This document shows, in pieces, positions 6,124-11,448 of a stretch of DNA of 11,448 nt. The notes below the pieces were generated by a model. That model had not been told where the DNA came from and searched no databases. It saw only the letters and a list, made by a program, of their open reading frames with translations. The stretch spans positions 1-11,448 of the forward strand of contig CABUVH010000047.1 in the NCBI GenBank assembly GCA_902494935.1. Reading direction: 5' to 3'. The DNA comes from an uncultured Collinsella sp. GTDB lineage: Bacteria > Actinomycetota > Coriobacteriia > Coriobacteriales > Coriobacteriaceae. Positions within the stretch are counted from its first letter, which is position 1, and every line of letters begins with the position of its first letter. Position numbers and translations under genes: made by a program.

Positions 6124-6165
6124 GTCCCCAACGACTAGTCACTGGGGACGTTCCTAAATGACTAG
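6124..6165 (+). repeat. Palindromic intergenic repeat, copy B
   Basis: This copy is inverted relative to copy A. The 31-bp core (6135-6165) matches it at 29 of 31 positions. Here the first hairpin is complete: GTCCCCA (6124-6130) pairs with TGGGGAC (6143-6149) around the GACTAGTC palindrome, giving 11 of 13 pairs. The second unit (GTTCCTAAATGACTAG) lacks its closing arm. The element lies between the DUF2207 terminator and the convergent acetyltransferase gene, whose stop is at 6181-6183. Confidence 0.75.
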
Positions 6166-6180
6166 GTATGGCTGCCAGGT

Positions 6181-6822
6181 TTAGGCTGTTAGATCGAGTT
6201 CGTAGAGGAAGCTTTCGCGCGGCATGTCGTGACGGCGCTCTTCGCGGTTGGCGCGGTGCGTGGCCGTGCGCTTAAAGCCGTGCAGCTCGTAGAACTTCCA
6301 CGAGCAGTTGGAGTCGGTGTACAGGTGCGCCCTCGTCGCTCCAAGCGAGGACAGGTGCGAGACGGCGGCATCGAGCAGAACCGTGCCAACGCCCAGGCCA
6401 TGGACATCGCGATCCACGGCAAGCAGCGTGACCTCGTTGTCGTGCGGCAACGGGCTGCTCTCGAGCAGGCGGTTGTTGGTTCGGATGGTTGCGCGCACAA
6501 ACGAGAGATACTCGGCGCACGCATCGGGCTCTAGCTCACGCATCTGCGATAGCAGCGTGCGTTCGGTATCCATCCAATGCTCGTTGATAGTGGCGCCGGA
6601 GCTCTGTCCCGCACGCGCGAGCGAAATGCCACGCGCCTGACCGTCGATTACGGCAACCTGTGAAAACGTCGACGACGAAAGGCAATAGGCGAGGTCGCAC
6701 GCGGCCTCAAGGCGGTTGTACTCATCGTTATCCGAATTGTTATGCCAAAGCTGCTGCAGAATCAGCGCGATGGCGTCGAAGTCTTCGGTATCAAACGGTC
6801 GGTAGAGAACCCGCGAGACCAT
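6181..6822 (-). CDS. GNAT-family N-acetyltransferase
   Basis: This is a predicted acetyl-CoA-dependent N-acetyltransferase of 213 residues. The acetyl-CoA binding motif A is visible at 132-155: a beta strand (VTLLAVDRDV), the pyrophosphate loop HGLGVG (141-146) and a helix (TVLLDAAVSHL). A histidine sits where the family usually has Gln or Arg. Motif B is at 166-189, with LYTD, then WKFYELHGFKR. The N-terminal half (70-125) is longer than in a minimal GNAT and probably shapes the acceptor site, so the substrate is unknown. The start is ATG 6822 with AAAGAGG close upstream on the minus strand. The gene is transcribed divergently from purH and convergently with the DUF2207 gene. No toxin-antitoxin partner or resistance gene is adjacent. 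Confidence 0.88.
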   Translation of the reverse strand: MVSRVLYRPFDTEDFDAIALILQQLWHNNSDNDEYNRLEAACDLAYCLSSSTFSQVAVIDGQARGISLARAGQSSGATINEHWMDTERTLLSQMRELEPDACAEYLSFVRATIRTNNRLLESSPLPHDNEVTLLAVDRDVHGLGVGTVLLDAAVSHLSSLGATRAHLYTDSNCSWKFYELHGFKRTATHRANREERRHDMPRESFLYELDLTA

Positions 6823-6882
6823 GGTGCCTCTTTCTTTTGCGGATGCATATCGAGCACAGTTCTACCACGCCATTGGCATCTA

Positions 6883-6888
6883 ATTATG
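6883..6888 (-). promoter_or_regulatory. Possible -10 box of the acetyltransferase gene
   Basis: CATAAT on the minus strand (5 of 6 consensus positions) would place a start site near 6876 and give a leader of about 54 nt. No convincing -35 element is seen at 16-18 bp. Confidence 0.25.
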
Positions 6889-6980
6889 GTGCCCCTGTGT
6901 TCCATGAACTCACCGTGCCCGGTGCCATGCCCATCCCCTCCGCTCGCAAACTTTTTCTGCACATGCGCCCGTTGCGGGGT

Positions 6981-7002
6981 GCATCGATGCGCTCGATGCG
7001 CT
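6981..7002 (+). promoter_or_regulatory. Palindrome plus tandem 9-bp repeat upstream of purH
   Basis: GCATCGATGC (6981-6990) is a perfect 10-bp palindrome. CGATGCGCT occurs twice in exact tandem (6985-6993 and 6994-7002). AT-richer sequence that could carry a -10 (TACATT or TTAAAT, 7002-7011) follows directly. The position about 100 bp before the purH start suits an operator, but no regulator is identified. Confidence 0.3.
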
Positions 7003-7099
7003 ACATTAAATCAGTATTTTCAATGCCGCTGCGCGAGCGCTGCAGATCGACGTATCACCGACTCACAGAGCACGGCGGCGTACCAGACAGGAGGACTGC

Positions 7100-8707
7100 A
7101 TGGGATCTGATGTGAAGATCGCACGCGCGTTGATCTCGGTTACCGATAAGACGGGCGTCGTCGATTTCGCACGGACGCTGGTTGACGACTTTGGCGTCGA
7201 GATCATCTCTACGGGCGGCACGGCTCGTGCCATCGAGGACGCGGGCGTTCCCGTAACCCCCATCGAGGAGTTCACGGGCTATCCCGAGATGATGGACGGC
7301 CGCGTTAAGACCCTGCACCCCAAGGTTCATGGCGCGCTGCTGGCCCGCCGCGATTCCGAGCAGCACATGCAGGAGGCGGCTCAGCACGGCATTAAGCTGA
7401 TCGACCTGGTCGTCGTCAACCTGTACGAGTTCGAGAAGACCGTCGCCAACCCCGAGGTCACCTTCGCGGACGCCATCGAGCACATCGACATCGGTGGCCC
7501 CTCCATGCTGCGCTCTGCCGCCAAGAACGCCACGAGCGTTACCGTCATTTCCGATCCGGCCGACTATGATGCCGTCCTGGCCGAGATGCACGAGACCGGT
7601 GGCTGCACCACGCTTTCCACCCGTCGTCGCCTGCAGGTGAAGGTCTACCAGACCACCGCCGCCTACGACACGGCCATCTCCCGCTGGCTCGCCGCCCAGG
7701 CAAGCGACGTGGCGGACACCTCTGCCAAGCTCGAGATTTCGCTGGAGAAGGTCGACGACCTGCGCTATGGCGAGAACCCGCAGCAGAAAGCCACAGTCTA
7801 TCGCTTTGCCGAGGGCTGCGAGAACACCGCAAGCTCGCAGTTCCCGCTCGTGGGCTCCAAGCAGATCCAGGGCAAGCCGCTCAGCTACAACAACTATCTG
7901 GATGCCGACGCCGCCTGGAACCTGGTCCGCGAGTTCGACGAGCCGGCCTGCGTAATCCTCAAGCACCAGAACCCCTGCGGTTCCGCCGTTGCCGAGGACA
8001 TCACGGCTGCCTACGACCGCGCTTTTGCCTGCGATCCCAAGAGCGCCTTCGGCGGCATCATCGCCTGCAACCGCGAGGTTCCCTTTGATCTGGTTGAGCA
8101 CTTTGCCGATCAGAACAAGCAGTTCGTCGAGGTCATCATCGCCCCGAGCTACACCGCCGAGGCGCTCGAGCGCATGGCCAAGCGCCCCAACCTGCGCGTG
8201 TTGGCGACCGGCGGCGTGGACCACGGCGCTCAGGTGGAGCTGCGCTCCGTCGACGGCGGCATGTTGGTGCAGGAGGTCGACCACGTGACCGAGGATCCCG
8301 CGACCTTTACGTTCCCCACCGACCGCAAGCCCACCGACGCCGAGATGGCCGAGCTCGAGTTTGCCTGGAAGGTCTGCAAGGGCGTTAAGTCCAACGCCAT
8401 CCTGGTCTCCAAGGGTAAGGCCGGCATTGGCATGGGCCCGGGTCAGCCTAACCGCGTTGACTCTGCGCTACTTGCCTGCGAGCGCGCCGAGGACTTCTGC
8501 GAGCGCGAGGGCGTGGAGAAGGGCGGCTTTGCCTGTGCAAGCGACGCGTTCTTCCCGTTCCGCGACAACGTCGACGTGCTTGCCGCACACGGCGTGACCT
8601 GCATCATCCAGCCCGGCGGCTCCAAGCGCGATGACGAGAGCATTCAGGCCTGCAACGAGCACAATATTGCTATGGTCTTTACCGGCGCCCGCCACTTTAG
8701 GCACTAA
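7100..8707 (+). CDS. purH: Bifunctional AICAR formyltransferase / IMP cyclohydrolase
   Basis: This enzyme catalyses the last two steps of de novo purine synthesis. It formylates AICAR with 10-formyltetrahydrofolate and closes the ring to IMP in the cytoplasm. The 535-residue length fits the family (about 510-535). The N-terminal cyclohydrolase domain (about 1-200, MGS-like fold) shows ISVTDKTG (12-19), STGGTA (37-42) and GRVKTLHPKVHGALLAR (67-83). The C-terminal transformylase domain has the catalytic KHQNPCGS at 288-295 (K288, H289) and ends in GARHFRH. The AGGAGG site lies 5 nt before ATG 7100 and is the best in the window. The gene has its own strong terminator, and no other pur gene is adjacent, so it is probably monocistronic. 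A palindrome and tandem repeat upstream may be regulatory. Confidence 0.98.
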   Translation: MGSDVKIARALISVTDKTGVVDFARTLVDDFGVEIISTGGTARAIEDAGVPVTPIEEFTGYPEMMDGRVKTLHPKVHGALLARRDSEQHMQEAAQHGIKLIDLVVVNLYEFEKTVANPEVTFADAIEHIDIGGPSMLRSAAKNATSVTVISDPADYDAVLAEMHETGGCTTLSTRRRLQVKVYQTTAAYDTAISRWLAAQASDVADTSAKLEISLEKVDDLRYGENPQQKATVYRFAEGCENTASSQFPLVGSKQIQGKPLSYNNYLDADAAWNLVREFDEPACVILKHQNPCGSAVAEDITAAYDRAFACDPKSAFGGIIACNREVPFDLVEHFADQNKQFVEVIIAPSYTAEALERMAKRPNLRVLATGGVDHGAQVELRSVDGGMLVQEVDHVTEDPATFTFPTDRKPTDAEMAELEFAWKVCKGVKSNAILVSKGKAGIGMGPGQPNRVDSALLACERAEDFCEREGVEKGGFACASDAFFPFRDNVDVLAAHGVTCIIQPGGSKRDDESIQACNEHNIAMVFTGARHFRH

Positions 8708-8736
8708 GTTTCGCCCCGGAACAAAATAATCTCTGC

Positions 8737-8772
8737 AAAAGACGGTCGCTCCGTTTGGAGGGCCGTCTTTTT
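8737..8772 (+). terminator. Rho-independent terminator of purH
   Basis: AAAAGACGG (8737-8745) pairs with CCGTCTTTT (8763-8771). The stem is extended inward by T-G and C-G pairs, and CTCC/GGAG closes a GTTT loop with one bulged G. The T-run (8768-8772) completes it. It begins 29 bp after the purH stop. Confidence 0.9.
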
Positions 8773-8780
8773 GGTATAAG
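8772..8780 (+). promoter_or_regulatory. Putative extended -10 promoter directly after the purH terminator
   Basis: TGGTATAAG carries a TGn extension (8772-8774) and TATAAG (8775-8780; 5 of 6 consensus positions). The start site would be near 8787, about 26 nt before ATG 8813. A -35 element would fall inside the terminator stem, where no good match exists. Confidence 0.4.
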
Positions 8781-8800
8781 AGGACGGAATGACTAACACG

Positions 8801-8805
8801 AAAGG
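8801..8805 (+). promoter_or_regulatory. Ribosome binding site favouring ATG 8813
   Basis: AAAGG ends 7 nt before ATG 8813. The alternative in-frame ATG at 8789 has only GAGGA at 4 nt and would lie almost on the predicted transcription start. Confidence 0.45.
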
Positions 8806-8812
8806 TACAACC

Positions 8813-9520
8813 ATGCCCCAGATTGATGATGCCGAGCTGTTTGGCAATGCCGAGGATCAGCGTGCGTACGAGGACTTTTGCGCCAATCAGGAGGCGGTCG
8901 AGAAGTTTACGCTCGACAAGCCCGCGCTTGTCTGCCGTTGGCGCATGTCCAATAAAAAGGTGCCCATGCTCAACCGCCACATTCGCGCACTGTCCGAGCG
9001 CTTGGTGCAGGGCGAGCCGCTTACCCATAACATGCTCAGCTGGGCCAAGCAGCACGTTGAGTGGTCGCTAGCCGAGGGCGACTATACCGCGCACGATGGC
9101 GTGCTCATGCTGGTGATCGACGTTAACGGCAACGCCGCCATGACGGTGGGGGAGTACGAGCCGCTAACCGATACGTCGGCTAAGGCGCTACGTGCCCGCT
9201 CCGCCGAGGCCCGCTCCGAGGCCGACGAGACCGGCGTGGCGCCCGAGCTGCTCGCCGCCGTCGGTAACGGCGAGCTTGCCTTTGTGGCGCCAGCGGACGA
9301 GTGCCTGTGCGGCACGGCGACGCTCATTGAGCAGCTGGCCCAGACCAAGGGCATCCCGGTCACGCGCGTAGACATTCCCGCGCAGCTCAAGGGCGCGCTG
9401 TTCCTGGTGAGCGACGAGCACGGCGTGGTTCCCGCAACCGAGACGGACGCTGCGGAGGCCGACGCCGCCACGGTCGCCTTCTTTGCCGACGGCTACGAAA
9501 AGCTCCGCGCCCGCCGCTAA
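8813..9520 (+). CDS. Unrecognised protein, possibly a divergent fold-type IV aminotransferase relative
   Basis: I do not firmly recognise this 235-residue soluble protein. The N-terminal third is polar with a helical segment (LNRHIRALSERL, 54-64). The middle has a hydrophobic strand (DGVLMLVIDVNGNAAMTV, 95-112). An Ala/Glu/Arg-rich helical stretch (122-140) follows. The C-terminal part has CGTATLIEQLAQTKGIPV (166-183) and GALFLVSDEHGVVPAT (194-209). Those last two resemble, by eye, the G-x-T-R...LA...GIPV and FL.s...GV.PV pattern of class IV aminotransferases and aminodeoxychorismate lyase. K124 is at roughly the place of the PLP lysine. However, the usual E-G-x-S-N segment is not evident and the protein is short for that family. 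The function is therefore unassigned. The start at 8813 is preferred over 8789 on ribosome binding site spacing. It is probably a single-gene unit between purH and the sensor pair. Confidence 0.75.
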   Translation: MPQIDDAELFGNAEDQRAYEDFCANQEAVEKFTLDKPALVCRWRMSNKKVPMLNRHIRALSERLVQGEPLTHNMLSWAKQHVEWSLAEGDYTAHDGVLMLVIDVNGNAAMTVGEYEPLTDTSAKALRARSAEARSEADETGVAPELLAAVGNGELAFVAPADECLCGTATLIEQLAQTKGIPVTRVDIPAQLKGALFLVSDEHGVVPATETDAAEADAATVAFFADGYEKLRARR

Positions 9521-9698
9521 ATGATTTTTCTGGGACGGGGATTAAAAACTCATTTTGGTCTCCGTTTCCGTCGCGAGCGTGAGGCGGACAAAACGCCCCC
9601 GCTTGCGAACAGTTCTGTCACCTTGGTGCCGCGCGAGGCGCGCACCTGCGGCTCCGCGGTCATAATGGGGCAAGACAACCAAGAGGGGAGCGGAATCC
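9521..9698. other. Intergenic region before the BceRS-like pair
   Basis: This 178-bp gap shows no gene. A GC-rich hairpin (GTGCCGCGC with GCGCGCAC, 9626-9645) is present without a T-run, so I see no clear terminator for the upstream gene. CATAAT at 9661-9666 is a possible -10 box. GGGGAG at 9685-9690 lies 8 nt before ATG 9699 and serves as the ribosome binding site. Confidence 0.5.
9661..9666 (+). promoter_or_regulatory. Possible -10 box of the response regulator/kinase operon
   Basis: CATAAT (5 of 6 consensus positions) would start transcription near 9673, about 26 nt before ATG 9699. The expected -35 position is GC-only. Either an activator helps or the match is fortuitous. Confidence 0.3.
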
Positions 9699-10370
9699 AT
9701 GGCGCTGATCTATGTCGTTGAGGACGACGAGCCCATTCGTCGTGAGCTTATCGACATCCTTGCCCGCGCCGGGTTTGAAATCGAGGCCTGCGAATCGTTT
9801 GAGCATGTCTCGCGCGATATTCTCGCCGCCGCGCCCGACCTGGTGCTGCTCGACCTCACGCTTCCCGTCAAGGACGGCCAGCATATCTGCCACGAGGTTC
9901 GCCGCGAATCCGAGGTTCCCATCATCGTCCTCACGTCGCGCACGACCGAGATCGACGAGGTCATGGCCATGACGCTCGGCGCGGACGACTTTGTTCCCAA
10001 GCCCTACAGCGCCCGTGTGCTCGTGGCGCGCATCAACGCACTGCTGCGTCGCACCGCGGCGGCAGGCGAGCGCAGCACACTTGTCCACAAGGGGCTGGAG
10101 CTCGACCTCGCCCGCTCCATGGTTACCAACACGCAAACCGGCACTAGCACCGAGCTCACCAAAAACGAGCTGCGTATCCTCTCACTGCTTCTGAGCCGCG
10201 CGGGCAAGATTGTTTCGCGCTCGGCCATCATGCAGGACCTGTGGGACTCCGACGCCTTCGTGGACGACAATACGCTCACCGTCAACATCAACCGCCTGCG
10301 CACCACGCTCGAAAAAATCGGCATCAAGGGGTATTTGACCACGCACCGCGGCCAGGGCTATTCGGTCTAG
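9699..10370 (+). CDS. OmpR-family response regulator, BceR-like
   Basis: This 223-residue DNA-binding response regulator is the output half of the pair with the downstream kinase. The receiver domain is residues 1-118, with E8-D9-D10, phospho-acceptor D52 (LLDLTLP), T79 (VLTSR) and K101 (VPKPY). A short linker follows. The winged-helix domain (about 130-223) includes LTKNELRILSLLLS and IVSRSAIMQDLWDSD. It continues with DDNTLTVNINRLRTTLEKIG and ends in TTHRGQGYSV. The DDNTLTVNINRLR recognition region is typical of the BceR/VraR-like branch that controls peptide-antibiotic transporters. The start is ATG 9699, with GGGGAG 8 nt upstream. The kinase gene starts 9 bp after the stop, so the two are cotranscribed. 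Confidence 0.94.
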   Translation: MALIYVVEDDEPIRRELIDILARAGFEIEACESFEHVSRDILAAAPDLVLLDLTLPVKDGQHICHEVRRESEVPIIVLTSRTTEIDEVMAMTLGADDFVPKPYSARVLVARINALLRRTAAAGERSTLVHKGLELDLARSMVTNTQTGTSTELTKNELRILSLLLSRAGKIVSRSAIMQDLWDSDAFVDDNTLTVNINRLRTTLEKIGIKGYLTTHRGQGYSV

Positions 10371-10379
10371 GGGCCGGCT

Positions 10380-11423
10380 ATGTCGTTTGGCAAGTTCTTT
10401 AAAGACGCGCTGCTTCCCGTCGCCGTGTGGACGTGCGGCGTGCTGCTGAGCTGCTTTGTGCTGACGGTCGCCGGTGCACCCGTCTCTATCGTGGTCGTGG
10501 CGGTCGGCGTGTCCTTTATCTTTGGCATGCTTGGCATCGTGATCGAATACGCGCGCCGTCGTCGTTTTCTGCGCCAGCTGGAGCGTGCGGCAGAGGAGCT
10601 CGAGAGTCCCGCATGGGTGCAGGAGATGGTGCAATGTCCGACCTATGCCGAGGGCGAGCTCGAGTATGAGGTCTTGCGTCGGGTGGGCAAAACCGCTTGT
10701 GACGAGGTTGCCGAAGGCAGGCGCCAGACCGATGACTATCGCGACTATATCGAGAGCTGGGTCCACGAGGCCAAGCTGCCCCTGGCAGCAGCCCATCTGA
10801 TTTTGGAAAACCTGGACGGCAGCGAAGACGATCTGTCGCGTGTGGATGACCTGGGCCGCGAGCTTGCCCGCGTGGAGCGCTATATCGACCAGGCGCTGTA
10901 CTACGCGCGCTCGGAAGTTGTGGAACGCGACTACCTGATTCGCCGCTGGGATCTCAAAACCTTGGTGACGGGCGCGATTAAAGCCAACGCGCGTGAGCTC
11001 ATCGCGGCGCACGTGGCCCCGGTGTGCGAGAATCTCGACTTTGAGGTCTTTACCGACGAGAAGTGGCTCGAGTTTATTCTGGGCCAGCTCATTCAGAACA
11101 GCATTAAATATGCGCGTGAGGACGGCGCAAAGATCGTGTTTTCGGGTGCGTTGCTGGACGAGGGCCTGGCGAGCGAGCGCATCGAGCTTACCGTCGCGGA
11201 CAACGGCTGCGGCGTGAGCGCGGCCGACCTGCCGCGCGTGTTCGAGAAGGGCTTTACCGGCGACAACGGCCGCACCACCAAGCGCGCAACGGGCATCGGT
11301 CTCTATCTGGTGGCGCGCCTGTGCTCCAAGATGGGCATCGACGTCACCGCGGCATCCGAGCCCGGCGAAGGCTTCGTCGTAACGTTCGCCTTCTCGACCA
11401 ACAAATTCCAATACTTCGAGTAA
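10380..11423 (+). CDS. Intramembrane-sensing histidine kinase, BceS-like
   Basis: This 347-residue sensor kinase phosphorylates the regulator encoded just upstream. Two membrane helices (about 11-31 and 35-55) are joined by only a few residues, so there is no extracellular sensor domain. This is the hallmark of intramembrane-sensing kinases, which usually detect flux or state of a partner ABC transporter. A basic stretch (ARRRRFLRQ) and a cytoplasmic linker follow. The phospho-acceptor is H129 in SWVHEAKLPLA, which matches the WxHExKxP box of BceS-type kinases. The ATPase domain has the N box (QLIQNSIKYA, N240), the G1 box (DNGCGV, D274), the F box (FEKGFTG) and the G2 box (ATGIGLYLV, 303-311). 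The ribosome binding site is weak (GGGG), so coupling to the upstream stop 9 bp away is plausible. The window ends 25 bp after the stop, so any transporter genes lie outside. Confidence 0.94.
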   Translation: MSFGKFFKDALLPVAVWTCGVLLSCFVLTVAGAPVSIVVVAVGVSFIFGMLGIVIEYARRRRFLRQLERAAEELESPAWVQEMVQCPTYAEGELEYEVLRRVGKTACDEVAEGRRQTDDYRDYIESWVHEAKLPLAAAHLILENLDGSEDDLSRVDDLGRELARVERYIDQALYYARSEVVERDYLIRRWDLKTLVTGAIKANARELIAAHVAPVCENLDFEVFTDEKWLEFILGQLIQNSIKYAREDGAKIVFSGALLDEGLASERIELTVADNGCGVSAADLPRVFEKGFTGDNGRTTKRATGIGLYLVARLCSKMGIDVTAASEPGEGFVVTFAFSTNKFQYFE

Positions 11424-11448
11424 CGCACGCGGCAGACGTCCGCCCAAA

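Noticed and set aside
3937..6165. DUF2207 gene as a composite transposon with the palindromes as terminal repeats
   Set aside because: No transposase lies between the repeats, no target-site duplication is evident, and the gene's base composition matches its neighbours. Independent insertion of a dispersed repeat in both gaps is simpler.
6742..7110. Cys/Pro-rich plus-strand frame before purH
   Set aside because: It starts inside the acetyltransferase gene and overlaps the purH promoter region and start codon. Its composition is not protein-like.
7055..8284. Long minus-strand open frame (409 codons) opposite purH
   Set aside because: It is antisense to a clear purH and arises from GC-rich third positions. 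It has repetitive His/Gly/Leu/Val composition, no ribosome binding site and no recognisable domain.
9521..9698. Short open frame and possible terminator between the unassigned gene and the sensor pair
   Set aside because: The frame overlaps the regulator start and lacks a ribosome binding site. The GC hairpin at 9626-9645 has no T-run.
10182..11447. Long minus-strand open frame (421 codons) opposite the kinase gene
   Set aside because: It is antisense to a well-supported regulator/kinase pair, shows no domain, and has composition typical of a codon-bias shadow.
1..11448. CRISPR array, tRNA, rRNA, phage or defence island
   Set aside because: No regularly spaced direct repeats, no cloverleaf with a T-arm consensus, no rRNA segments and no phage or nuclease/helicase-type defence genes were seen.

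Overview
The window is about 60% GC, with GC-rich codons and extensive spurious antisense ORFs. The set of proteins (GluQRS, a DUF4342-like membrane protein, a DUF2207 protein with a poly-Gly tail, and a Bce-type sensor pair) looks like a chromosomal segment of a high-GC actinobacterium, most likely Coriobacteriia close to Collinsella. This taxonomic call rests on overall impression and not on a database search. I see no phage, plasmid, CRISPR, rRNA or tRNA feature. The region reads as core chromosome with small palindromic repeats in its intergenic gaps.

Layout. (1) 1-1300, minus strand: an operon running out of the left edge. A promoter near 1272-1299 drives a UBA-like/DUF4342-type membrane protein, followed 18 bp later by an OmpR-family response regulator with a long Ala/Gly/Pro linker, truncated by the window edge. 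(2) 1512-2562, plus strand: a 79-residue membrane protein of unknown function and a calcineurin-like metallophosphoesterase. (3) 2578-3582, minus strand: glutamyl-queuosine tRNA(Asp) synthetase, convergent with the phosphoesterase (15 bp apart) and apparently made from a leaderless mRNA. (4) 3583-4098: a 0.5-kb gap with a perfect 13-bp hairpin, a pair of interleaved stems and a palindromic repeat. (5) 4099-6042, plus strand: a secreted/membrane DUF2207 protein with its own terminator, then an inverted second copy of the palindromic repeat. (6) 6181-6822, minus strand: a GNAT acetyltransferase. (7) 7100-8707, plus strand: purH, for the last two steps of IMP synthesis, with a strong terminator. 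(8) 8813-9520, plus strand: an unrecognised protein with faint resemblance to fold-type IV aminotransferases. (9) 9699-11423, plus strand: a response regulator and histidine kinase pair of the BceRS (intramembrane-sensing) type, ending 25 bp before the window edge.

The genes form short, mostly independent transcription units (nucleotide synthesis, tRNA modification, envelope and sensing). Two incomplete signalling loci sit at the two edges: the left regulator probably has a kinase further left, and the right pair probably has an ABC transporter further right.

The most unusual non-coding signal is the inverted pair of two-hairpin palindromic elements (3937-3978 and 6124-6165) on either side of the DUF2207 gene. 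They share a 31-bp core at 29/31 identity and appear truncated at opposite ends. I did not find a convincing new multi-gene defence or metabolic system in this window.
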